Assembly (NCBI GenBank): GCA_029783825.1
Contig: JAREIK010003421.1
Coordinates: 698,802 to 762,801 of the forward strand
Origin: Sapria himalayana
Taxonomy: Eukaryota; Streptophyta; Magnoliopsida; Malpighiales; Rafflesiaceae
Length of the DNA: 64,000 bases
Reading direction: 5' to 3'
Numbering within the stretch: the stretch's first letter is position 1; each line of letters opens with the position of its first letter. The notes below the pieces were generated by a model. The model was not told the DNA's origin. It saw only the letters and a list, made by a program, of their open reading frames with translations, and did not search any database. Below are positions 24,125 through 34,815 of the stretch, in pieces. Made by a program: the position numbers and the translations under genes.

Positions 24125-24259
24125 CTAGAGCATGGCAGCCAACCACATCCAGCTTTGGAAAAAGTAGTTCATTATTTGCAACCTTCCTCTGGGAAAAGCA
24201 AATGGCAGAGTACAGAGTGGTTGCAGCTCCCATACTAAATCCTCCAATGCCAAGTTGAA
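24125..24259 (-). CDS. Thioesterase-like exon 5, nucleophile, with frameshifting deletion
   Basis: A 135-bp exon, acceptor TGTGTAG and donor GTATGC. It holds GIGGFSMGAATTLYSAICF, the nucleophile elbow GxSxG with Ser at 24,236-24,234. Near its 3' end the coding strand reads GTGGTTGG then CTGCCATGCTCTAG. Relatives encode VVG-LSGW-LPCxR there, so 13 nt appear to be missing at 24,138/24,139. The remaining LPCSR codons are present but in another frame, and read onward the frame hits a TGA early in exon 6. Without the deletion the phase would fit exon 6 exactly. Confidence 0.85.
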   Translation of the reverse strand, partial: FNLALEDLVWELQPLCTLPFAFPRGRLQIMNYFFQSWMWLAAML

Positions 24260-24342
24260 CTACACACAAATAAAAAGGTACTTAAGATGGCACAAATTTT
24301 TGCATATTGTAGAGTGTCAAAGCAATGGCATCATAAACATAC

Positions 24343-24447
24343 TTTCAGGAGGCTCCATTGACAGCAAATTAGAGACATGCTTAGCTGCAGCATCCAAACC
24401 TACTATATCATCCAAAGCATTTTCCGAAATCTGACTTATGTCAAACC
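24343..24447 (-). CDS. Thioesterase-like exon 4
   Basis: A 105-bp exon, acceptor GGATCAG and donor GTATGT. It completes the Trp of the family motif (T/A)WFD and continues with GLDAAAKHVSNLLSMEPPE, matching the family's GLDASAAHxANLLSxEP helix. Phase is consistent with both neighbours. The introns on its two sides are short (195 bp and 83 bp). Confidence 0.9.
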
Positions 24448-24642
24448 CTGATCCAAATTGTATCTAACACTATGTTATTTTAGAAGGAAAAGCTACTAAG
24501 TGTTCTTCCTTGAACTAATACAGAACTTCTTTCCAAATTAACGAGGCAGTAGAACCACTTTTCCAATTACCACAAGTGACATCCATAGCAAGCAGGTTGA
24601 AAATTTTGAGAAAAACATGAACTTCCTCCAACATGTACTTAC

Positions 24643-24712
24643 AAGAAGTGGTTGGGTAGCCAGAAAAAGGAGTCACTGGCCTGGAGGGAGCAGTTGGGCA
24701 TATCCATTTGAT
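24643..24712 (-). CDS. Thioesterase-like exon 3
   Basis: A 70-bp exon with acceptor TTTTGCAG and donor GTAAGT. It encodes IKWICPTAPSRPVTPFSGYP plus three residues and the first base of a Trp codon that is completed by exon 4. The IKWICPTAPxRPV phrase is a strong signature of plant acyl-protein thioesterases. The overlapping plus-strand frame is antisense shadow. Confidence 0.9.
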
Positions 24713-27700
24713 CTGCAAAAGTTATTACAATTAGCATCTGCTAACACTGAAGCAGATGGACATATCCATTATACAATTTCTTTGAACTATATCCACTTCA
24801 ACAGGTCTCCATACCAAGTGCAAATGTATCATGTTACACATATATGGAGGTAGAAACAATACCTAATACACAAAATTCTTATTTTAGCATGAGACATAAA
24901 GATAAAAATATCTCAATAATTTTACTCCCAAATATCAGAAAAATTATGTCTCATTAGTCTAAAATTCAAGAGATCTATTAATCTTGGATGAAGAGGCGGC
25001 TTGTCATCGAACCAATGCATGAGATACAACATGTACATTCAACACAAAATTTTCTCATATGATTAATCATCTTAATATTATTATCATCCTAACATATTTA
25101 ACTTAATAATTCTTATGAAATACTATATATTAATTTTTATATATTCATAGATAAATTAGATCTTACTTTGGAAATATGAGCATCCATTTACTATGTGGAC
25201 ACATTGACTTGTGCTAATATACAATCTAAATATAAAAAAAGAAAGAGTATATGAACATTATAATATTGCCTTAAGCATGTTAGTACAAATATATTATGCA
25301 TATCAAGCTTAGAAGAATTTTTCTTAAAAATCTTATCTTCTTATGAATCTTCTCAAATAAGTCAGCACATTAATCTATAATAAAAATGAGCATCAAAAAT
25401 TAATACACATTACATCTTTTTTTATAAAATAACAAACTCTATATGTATTTCCTTCTCTTAGAAAAGTAGACTTAAAATTGTATGTGAACCATCTCACACA
25501 CAATAAAGTATATCTTATCCAATAATTATTAAATAACAAAACTTTCAAACAATCATCTTTATTAATATTATATCATGATATTATTATTCAAGTATTTATA
25601 TATGTTTTATTGAATAACAAAGATATATAAAAAATATTCATAAAAAACCATTTGAAACTGTCATTCATCATTTTTCGATGAATATTAACATAATGAGATA
25701 TATGAAAAAATATCTAATATTAGAGATATGTCTCGATGATCACATGCACTTACAATTAGCCAAAAAATCAAATTAAAATTAGGTACTAACTCGCACCGAG
25801 TAAAGATCTAAAATAAATTTTTATATTTTTTAAAGACAAATTTGTCTCATGAAAAAAGTAAATAAAAATCAATTATTTTAAGATCTCGTGCAAATAAAGT
25901 ATTTAGGCGATGACTAGTTGCAAGGTATTTTAAATATGATACCTATTCAAAAATTAGATATTTATTTTTTTTCGCTCATTACTTTTTTATGAATATCAAG
26001 CAATGAGACAATATAATATTAAATTCAATATTTTATGAACAGACAAAACGTATAAAGATAAAATACTTCTTTTTTATAAAGAGAATCCAATATAGAACCA
26101 TTAATACACCATAAATTTAAACAATATAACAACCAATAAATATTTTTATGAAGACTTTAAAAAGTTCTCAACATACATTTTTGTCCACCAAACTTAATAT
26201 TCTGACCTTGAATGCATTAGTTTGAGAAAGAATATTATAGTCTATAACCATATATTTTATGTTTTTATTTCTACATTATTATTATGTTAGTATTAATGGC
26301 AACACAAGACATATAAGCCATCACAATTCATTATCCTATTATATAAAAGAAATGTTTGTACATTATTTTTAATAAAATATTATTGCCTTTTGATTGACAA
26401 TTATACACTTATTTTCTTTTTCTATGCTTTTATAATCTTTGGATGAGAAACATCAAAGAAGTGGGTTATCCAAATTTAAATAGTTTGTGTTTTTAGGGCA
26501 TTTCCTTTATACATGATACTATGATAAGCCATCACAATTTCACATGAATTAAAAACAAGATGACATACAAACCTAGATAAGGAAAAAAAGAGAAGCAAGT
26601 GTGACATGTATGATGTATCTGTAATAGCACAGACAAGTGTGCATTGTTGTGCACATAACACCAATGCATATGAGCATAATACTGGTGATGTCAAAGTCAA
26701 CCCACTATTGGCATCGATATGTGGGTGTGCAGTGTACAGCAACAATGTGCATAGTGGGTTGCGTGTGGTGTTCAGAGTGCAGAGTGCAGTGGCAATGTGT
26801 CATGCCCCATGTATGGTTTCTGCAATAGTCATGTGTGCAGTGGAGTGTGTATGATTCATAGTGATAATGTGCACAAGTGTAATGCCAAAGAATAAATAAA
26901 TAAATAAGTATCACATGAGCAACATTGTGATAAACTACTAAGTTCATATGTGATTTTTTAGTCAAGAAAAACATGATCACCTGAAAAATGATCCTCATTG
27001 AGACAGCAAGCATGCTTGCAGAATGATTCCTAACTATTGATTGTTATGTGATAATCCACCAAAAAATATTTATCCTCTTCTTTTTTATTATGTAGAAGAT
27101 ACAATATATTATGAAGCTAGATTATACTTTTCTTAGACTAAGCATATGCATAACATCATTCTATGTGTATAAGATTGAAACCAGAGATTACAAAATTTGA
27201 GCATATCACTACTCACTTTACCCACTTCACATACCTAACAACATTGTTCTTGGAGATTTTCCTAATAAAGTTAATATGCCTGAGAGTCTGAAACTAATTG
27301 AAAGATTATTTAACATGATATTTTTGTAAACATTTCAATGTTAGCATAGTTATTTAAGACACAAGGCGCACTGAGGCGCAAAAGCCTTTTGGGGGCTTAA
27401 GGCACAAGGCGCATTTGAGGCACAGGCTTTTTTATTTGAGACACACCCAGCCTAATACACATAAAAATTATACATTTTACTAAATATAGTCTTTAATTTT
27501 TATCTAATAATAAACTAATAAACATCAAAAATAAAAATCAAATATTAATAGTGCTCTAATCATCCAAATATTCAAAGTTTCAAAACAAAATAACAAATAT
27601 TCAAAATTCTAAAACAAAATAAATACCCATGTATCTACATCTAAATCAAGAAAGTCTTCATCAATATCATCCTCATCATCAATATCATCCCCATCATCAA

Positions 27701-27840
27701 TCTTCAATTCTCCCTCTTCTTCATCTTCATCTCTCGATGAATAGATCATCTCTTCATCTTCATTAATCAAAGCAAGAATAGGAGTATATTTAGAGCTAGA
27801 TGATCTTGACTTTGATTTTGGTGTTGGTTTTTATGTTTTG

Positions 27841-28640
27841 CTTGGTTTAGCACGGATACGGACATGTGGATACGACACGGCAGGATACAGGAACACGACA
27901 AATTCTAAAAAACTAAGATACGGATGCGGCTAGAATACGTCATGATAAAAAAAATAAAATTTAAAAAAAAATTATTTTCTTTATAAATATTAGGTATTTT
28001 ATAAAATAAATTAAATTAAATTTAAATATTTTAGTTTATAAAATAAATAAATATATTTATTTTATTTTATTTTATTTTATAAGATAATATTTATAATTAT
28101 TTTATTTTATAAAATAATATTTTAAAATTATCTTATATTATATTATATAAAAATATATTTTTTTATTTTATAAAATAAAAATATTTTATTTTATTAAAAT
28201 ATTTTATTTTATTTTACCGCCCGCCTGCCTTCCCCCTCAATTCCCTTCCGCCTACCTCCCCCCTCAATTGCCGCCCGCCTGCCTTCCCCCTCAATTCCCG
28301 CCCGCCTGCCTTCCCCCTCATTTCCCGTCCGCCTGCCTCATCCCTCAATTCCCAACCGCCTACCTTCCCCTCAATTCCCACCTGCCCCCTGCCTCCTCCC
28401 CCTCAATTCTCGCCCGCCTGCCTCCCCCTCAATTCCCGCCCGTCCCCTGCCTCCCCCCTCAATTCGTGCCCGCCCCCTGCCTCCCCCCTCAATTCGCGCT
28501 TGCCCTCTGCCCTCTGCCGCCCACTGGACGTCTGATACGCCACTGTCTGATACACCATGTGGCGTATCGGATACGGATTTATCAATGATACCCCACGTGG
28601 CGTATCGGACACGTATCCGTGCCATGTCCGTGCTTCCTTG
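27841..28640 (+). mobile_element. hAT family C copy inside a family B element
   Basis: Left end TTGGTTTAGCACGGATACGG; right end CCGTGCTTCCTTG on the plus strand. The AT-rich left half and the C-rich minisatellite right half follow the copy at 43,621-44,494. No clear 8-bp duplication was found, so the borders are approximate. The internal minisatellite, 28,215-28,515, repeats CCGCCTGCCTTCCCCCTCAA about ten times. Confidence 0.7.
28215..28515. repeat. C-rich minisatellite within family C hAT
   Basis: About ten degenerate units of 24-33 bp with the core CCTGCCTTCCCCCTCAATTC. It gives long Pro/Leu-rich frames on the plus strand and Arg/Gly-rich frames on the minus strand, which are artefacts. 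Confidence 0.85.
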
Positions 28641-28759
28641 CCCACTGCGCCTCACCTGCCTGCACCTCGTCTGAAGCGAGGCATTTTTCACGGGAGTGGT
28701 GGTGCCTGTGCTTTAGGCACGCCTTAGGTACGCCTTTCATAACTATGAATGTTAGACAT

Positions 28760-31430
28760 CCAAATTTTGAGAGATCATGTGAGACATCTCATTTAGAAAA
28801 TAATGGCAATAAATAAAATAGTAGCCATATTAAAAAATAGACAATTTTTAATATAATCCACACATTATAAGAAAAAAGGTCACATTATGAAAAGCTATTG
28901 AGATTTAGATTCACAGAGTAAGCAAAGAATGACAAGTTTATTAGCGAGAGAGAGAAGCCAACTACCAATATTTTCCAAGGGTCCTCATAGAGTTTTCCAT
29001 CAACAATCTATGATATAAAGATTTTTTTTGATAATAAAAAAATAACAAATATTTTTCATCTTTCAAGTAATATAATACTTGAGACAAATCTTCTCACTTT
29101 ATACTTTTGAGTTATCAACTCGTGAATTAATAATCACATTATAAATAATTATTTTTTATTTACAATATTTTTTTCTAAGTTGATAAATATTATAATTATT
29201 TATAAAAAATCAATAAAAATTATTATTCATGGCAACATTCAACTTTATTCCTTATTTATTCCACGCATTATTTTTATTCATGGTTATCCTAATAGTTACT
29301 TTTATGTGAATTGTCTTTCTAAGCAACTCGAATTAATATTTTTTTTTCACATGTATTTTATAAGATTGAGAGACTTTGATAAATACCTCTTTAGAATTGA
29401 ACAAATTATATTATATATTATTATTTCTATGACAAGGTATCTCATCGTGTATTTGAGGATATGTAATCCATTACAATATTCTCCAAGTTAAGTGAGCAAT
29501 TTTTTTCAAAAACTTGAGGGTTCATACTTTATTGCTTAAATATGTCATACCGAGTCATTTGTAATGAATTTCTGATTTTTTTTTACATATGACCTTCAAT
29601 ATCAACTAGTTACTGTTTTGTTGAAACATCTCAAATGATCATTGTGATTCATCATACATCTCTCCAACTTTTGTTTGAACATTGGAGCAGAGCAATTGAT
29701 CATCGATATTGAGGACATGTTATGCAAAGCTTAAAAACCTTTGAAGTCGATAATACAATCATATTCAACAAATGTCTCGACAAACTCAATTTCATCACCA
29801 CTTGGTAATTCTGTTTCAATTTGAATAATTTTCAGGAGTACATCAATGTCGTTCAGAATAACAGAGAAAATGTGAATAAAGCACACACCTACCAACAAAG
29901 TCCACACATACAGCTCCAATTCAAGATACATACTATAGACAGAGATTAATGTACTTGTTTATTCTCAAATTAGTCACTCATTTTTTGCCAAGCTGAGAAT
30001 TTTAGATTTTAATATTAAAGATATCTTAACACTAAACTATAAAACTTATTAGTTCGAAAAATAAAAGAATTTTCTATCATGCTCACCAAAATTATATGAC
30101 TAAGAATTCATTTTATCTAATTTATTTACAAATATGAAAATTTAATTGAGATAAGATTTCAAATAAATTTACATAATAAATTTATTTATCGATGAATGAA
30201 TATGTTTTATCAACTAGTTTTTTTTATATTTTAAGCTATAATTTTTATAAAAGAAGATTTTATAAAGTTACCAAACCAATTTAATAAAAAATAAAAATTA
30301 TTAATAATAATAATATATTAGAGAATATTTCTAATAGTTTTGATACCCACTATACTGATCATATAAATGTCTAATAATTTTTGTACATATTTTAATGATC
30401 AAAAAATCATATATCAAATTTCATATAACATCATACCACATAGAATTAGATTCTAAAAATCAAACATAATTAATTAATCGAGACAACTTAAATATTTCTC
30501 TTTGATAAAAATATTCCAAAAGATAATTAGGAAAATCATCTTTTAACCACATACTATTCTATTTTAAGGCTATTTTTGTTTTTTCTCATCTGTGAATTTT
30601 TTTATGTTATATTATATTGAAAAATTATTCAAATTAATTTTCAAAGTTTTTAATAAATATTTATATCATTCATAATCTCTCTCTATGACATAACAAGATG
30701 ATACTTATGGCATTGTAAAATATTTTTTTTATTACTCGAGTATTCATAAATAATATAAATATTATTTATCTAAAATAAGTTGGGAGGAAATAAATATTTA
30801 ATTTATCACATGATAACTCTCCTTTTAAGTTATCATATGTATCAACAGGTAGACAAAAAAATTATTTTTAGGAGTGAGATTTCCCTAGAAGTGAAATCTC
30901 CCAAAAGTGCACTGGAGCTAATAGCTCCTAATTCTATCCCAACACTAGCTCATAATTAACTTGGAGAAGGAAGCCTCCATCACGTATGACCTAAGTTTAC
31001 CCTAGAAAAAGATGATCTTGTTGCCAACTCTACAAATATTTATGTTAGAGGAATTGTACTAATACTTTATTTTATAGATTTTATCATACTTACACATTCT
31101 CTCTTTATTATCTATTTTTCTATTTATGTTGACAGTATTAGAATATCTTAATTTCATTTCTAAGATGAAAGAGTCGAGGATCTTTGTGAATCGAAGCATG
31201 CTAGAAAGACAAACTATAGTCATTGGAAAAAAAACAATACTTGAAATCTTTTAAAATTTTTCTCAGTTCAAGATAATTGAATGCGAGTAGATGTTCATAC
31301 AAATAATAAATATTAATAAAAAGATAAAAAAATACAAAAAAAAAGTTGATTGCTACTTGCTAAAATATATTCTCAATTTGAAGGCATTAACTACAATGAG
31401 AATTTTTCACCAATAACATAGATGTCCTTC
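28760..31430. other. AT-rich intronic stretch, nothing firm recognised
   Basis: Very AT-rich. A 66-codon minus-strand frame at 29,931-29,731 (with PSGDEIEFVETFVEYD) is less biased than its surroundings but matches nothing I know. The rest shows no gene or element border. Confidence 0.35.
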
Positions 31431-31439
31431 ATTTGAGTG

Positions 31440-31782
31440 ATGTTGATTGCTACCACCAAATATAATTTAATAGTTGATCAATTGGATGTGAATAAGATTA
31501 TTCTTCATGGAGACCTAGTGGAAAAGATTTATAAGGTAGATAATCAATTTCATATGAAAAGATAAAACTTTGTGCACGTTAGAAAAACATTGACTAAAGT
31601 AAACTTTTAGGATGTGGTATCAAAAATTCGTCTTGTAGGTCTTGCAATATGATTCAACATATGCAAGACGTTTTTCTAATCATATATGTTGATATTTCAT
31701 TGGTTGGACATAACAAATTAATGATGAATACAGTAAAATAATTATTTGCAAAAAAGTTTGACATAACCATTATTTCAAAAGG
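31440..31782 (+). pseudogene. Copia reverse transcriptase fragment
   Basis: In several frames the plus strand gives LIVDQLDVNKIILHGDLVEK and later YVDISLVGHNKL with AKKFDIT. These match the copia blocks QLDVKTAFLHGDLEEEIYM and YVDDMLI. The catalytic YVDD is changed to YVDI. The fragment stops where the family B hAT sequence starts, so it was probably split by that insertion. No continuation was recognised on the far side. Confidence 0.65.
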
Positions 31783-32161
31783 CAAAAAAGTTTATTGAGA
31801 TATTTTTTTATTTACGAGACAAGGCATAAACCTCGAAAAATTGAGGCATAAACCTCGAAATATTGAGGCATAAACATTTTAAGCCTCATATTATATAATT
31901 AATTAATAGTTTAAAATATATAAAATATAATAAAATATCATAAATAAAAGCATAAAAATAATTTATTATAATTATTAAAAAACATATTGGTTCACTAATA
32001 TTATAAAAAATTATAATAAAATCATAAAACTAAAAAATCAATTCAACAATAATAATAAGTTTCACTTTAATAAAAATTCATAATTTTATCATAAGATAAT
32101 AACTAGAATAAATAATTTCAATTTAAATTTTCTTCCTCAAGATTATCATCTTTATCTAATA

Positions 32162-32261
32162 TATCAATAGTATAAAAATATCTAATATCACGTGTCCTCA
32201 TATCAAAAGTATAAAAATATCCAAAATCATGTATCCCTATATCAAAAATAAAAAAATATCC
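32162..32261. repeat. Tandem repeat, 2.6 x 39 bp
   Basis: Units starting TATCAAAAGTATAAAAATAT at 32,162, 32,201 and 32,240 (the last is partial). They lie next to the acidic-tail codons of the hAT transposase remnant. Confidence 0.8.
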
Positions 32262-33149
32262 ACTACAACAAAATTTAATTGATGTCAAATTAAATTATAC
32301 TTTGCCTTTGCCTCCACTTGTAACTAGTATGACGTATTAATCATATATAAATATTATAGATTTCGGTATAAAATTTTATCACAATTATGACTTTAATTTG
32401 AGTACTTAATATTTCATTATATAAATATAAAAAAATCATTTGATCCAATGATATTTGAGTTTCTTTAGAGTTAGATGACATAACTTTAATAGCATTAATA
32501 TTAAATAACTCATCATTTTGAAGCTAGGAAGATCAAAGGGAGGAGAATATTTTCACTCTGCACTCCATTCATCGACTAAATCAAACTCCTTTACTATAAT
32601 TGGATTTAATATTTTATTTTCTTTATAGATTTAATTCTATCAAATTAGTGTTGTACCTTACATACACTAAAGTATTCAATCTTTGATGTTCAAGTCTTTA
32701 TCTTTTTTTTTTGTATGGATCTACAAATAATAAAATAAAAAAATTTATATTAAAACAAAATAAATGTCTCTACCATTGAATTAGAAATATATCTATAAAA
32801 ATTTATTTAAAAAAATATTATCAATTCAAATATATTTTAAATTAATTTCATATTCTGAAACACTACAAGTAAGGCTATGGACTCAAATAATAATTTTTTA
32901 CAACTTTAGTGTTGGCCCGCAAAACACATACACCAATTTATAAGACTTATTAATATTCAATAATCATTTACAATATAACTCTTATATTTATTGTTCTTAA
33001 TAATTGAACATTATATCCATGCAATGAAATATTTCCTTCATCACCTCATCAATATTAAAAAATTTAATCTCTTATCATAATTAAGAATTAAGATAATAAC
33101 ATATTATATGTAAAGATCAAAGACATTGTGAAATGCATCTTATATCAAT

Positions 33150-34260
33150 TTTTTTTCAAATTAAGTCATATTTTATCTTCACGTCTCCACAATTAAATAC
33201 AATCATCTCCTTATAACCTTAGATGAATCCAATAACTCATAAATATAACTTGTAATTAATTTTTCCTCTAAATCAATTTCTCAAGATACTAATTAATAAA
33301 GCAATAATCTTTCTACAGAAAACAACATAATACCAAAAATTTGGATAAAACAATATTGCACTTAAAAAGCTTTCACACCTTTTTTAGCTCAAGAGCTTAA
33401 AACATCATTTTTCTAAGAAGAACATTATCATAAAAATTTGTTTTCGTTTATAAGATATTTGAGAGTAAGAAATAAAATAGCAAGCTATGTAAATGCATGA
33501 CCAAAAATTCATGTATTTTTATAAATATTCTTATAAAGCTAAAAAACCAAGTGTGATCATATATAAACTTTACTACTTGCCTAGATTGAACAAGTGTAGT
33601 AGCATAAACATTTATCTTTCTAATATCTTCCAATAATAAATCAATACATGCGCCACACAAAAAGTCTATCACAATCATTTTTTTTTTCATAAACATCATT
33701 CCAACATTCAAATTAATAGAGGCATTATCAGTGATAATTTGCACAATATTTTTCTCACCAATTTTTTCAACCACAACATCAAGATATTTAAGCATCTTGA
33801 CCCATTTTTTATTACATATAAAATATCAATTAATTTCATAAACTAATTATTACTTGAACTATTAATCAAAAATTAATAAAATGCATAATTTTTTCATCTG
33901 TTCAATTATCTGACATATGTAAATATCCTTATTATAACCAATTTTTCGATGATTTTTTATATTAATACTTAAATCATTTCTCTTTTTTAAGAATTAATGT
34001 CCTTAATTAATGCATAGATTGAGACTTAAACCCAAAAAGTATTAATCATAGGAATCCAATAAAAATAATTCATAATATTAAATGAAATACTTAATGAATA
34101 CATAAACCTATTAATTTTTCTATATATTTGCTTTTTTTTCTTGCTTTCACCTTAAATTTAAAATATTTTGATGAGATTTTAGAGTGATAAATTTATCTAT
34201 GGATCCCCTAAAAATAAGATGCCCACTATCACTTAGACTCTTTTTTTTATCCTTAAAATT
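33150..34260 (-). pseudogene. hAT transposase (DUF659 type), broken
   Basis: The best-kept part is a 115-codon frame at 33,795-33,448: EKIGEKNIVQIITDNASINL followed by CGACIDLLLEDI and a VVKFIYDHTW block. This is the DUF659 region of plant hAT transposases, where NVVQVVTDNASN...C..HCIDLMLEDI is typical. Weaker traces of the N-terminal part run up to about 34,260, and a poor continuation runs below 33,448. An acidic C-terminal tail (DDNLEEENLN) is visible near 32,150. Frameshifts and stops are frequent. Confidence 0.75.
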
Positions 34261-34599
34261 AATTAGTGTCTATTTCAATCTAACATATTTACTAATTTTG
34301 ATACATAATTTCATACTATGATGAATTCTGGCTAGGTCTTGTTTGAGTCTATTCACCCCTCCCACAAATCTTTGACTACAAAATTTATATTTCAAATATT
34401 ACTTGTCAAAAACTTCAATTAATATAATTTTATATATTTTTTTTTAAAAATTTTTGAATCAGAGAAAAACATTCTACAAAAATCATCAATAATAACATTT
34501 AATAAATTTTAAGATTATTTAAAAAACTTTAATTTTTGTAATTAAATTTAAAAACAAAACTAAACATTTAAAATAAATTTTTGGAATATTAATATTGCT

Positions 34600-34672
34600 A
34601 AGCTCATTCCAGAACAAGCAGTCCAAGCTCATTCCCAAAAAAGCAGTCCAAGCTTATTCCTGAATTAGCTGA
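34600..34672. repeat. Tandem repeat, 2.9 x 25 bp
   Basis: Units AAGCTCATTCCAGAACAAGC plus AGTCC at 34,600, 34,625 and 34,650. They are in or beside the right end of the family B element or an LTR. Confidence 0.85.
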
Positions 34673-34803
34673 AGCAACTCCTTCCCAAATGAGCTCCATC
34701 TCATAGGCCTAGAGTAGGCTCATGACATCCAACTCGACCCCCAATACCACGATTCCTAGTTTCGCATCAAAGGCAAAAATGTCATATTTTAAATCCTTGA
34801 CTT

Positions 34804-34815
34804 TGGTATCAGAGC
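34804..34815 (+). promoter_or_regulatory. Retrotransposon primer binding site (initiator tRNA-Met)
   Basis: An exact TGGTATCAGAGC, the complement of the plant initiator tRNA-Met 3' end. A second, imperfect copy (TGGTATCAATGG) lies 42 bp downstream at 34,846. The following bases resemble those after the similar junctions at 47,866 and 50,680, so the three belong to one copia-like family. No coding region follows here. Confidence 0.7.

Larger units (their letters stand above)
27345..28747. mobile_element. hAT family B element with nested family C copy
   Basis: Terminal repeats CATAGTTATTTAAGACAC (left) and CATAGTTATGAAAGGCGTAC (right, inverted) are flanked by a perfect 8-bp duplication AATGTTAG at 27,337-27,344 and 28,748-28,755. 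The subterminal parts are rich in AAGGCGC and GAGGC motifs. On the minus strand at about 27,790-27,640 an acidic stretch (DEDEEEGELKIDDGDDIDDE) resembles the C-terminal tail of a DUF659-type hAT transposase, so this is an internally deleted derivative. A family C element occupies 27,841-28,640. Confidence 0.85.
31783..34799 (-). mobile_element. hAT family B element with transposase, decayed
   Basis: The left part (AAAGTTTATTGAGATATT, then GGCATAAACCTCGAAAAATTG in tandem) parallels the left end of the small family B element at 49,423. The right end near 34,799 (read inward, CAAGGATTTAAAATATGAC) is a plausible counterpart. No target duplication could be matched, and the right flank is an LTR/primer-site junction, so the right border is uncertain. 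The interior carries a minus-strand transposase remnant. Confidence 0.55.

Noticed and set aside
24617..24853. 78-codon plus-strand frame
   Set aside because: Antisense to thioesterase exon 3, which is well supported on the minus strand by motif and splice sites.
28268..28691. Long Pro/Leu-rich (plus) and Arg/Gly-rich (minus) open frames
   Set aside because: They come from the C-rich minisatellite of a family C hAT element; open on both strands because of base composition.
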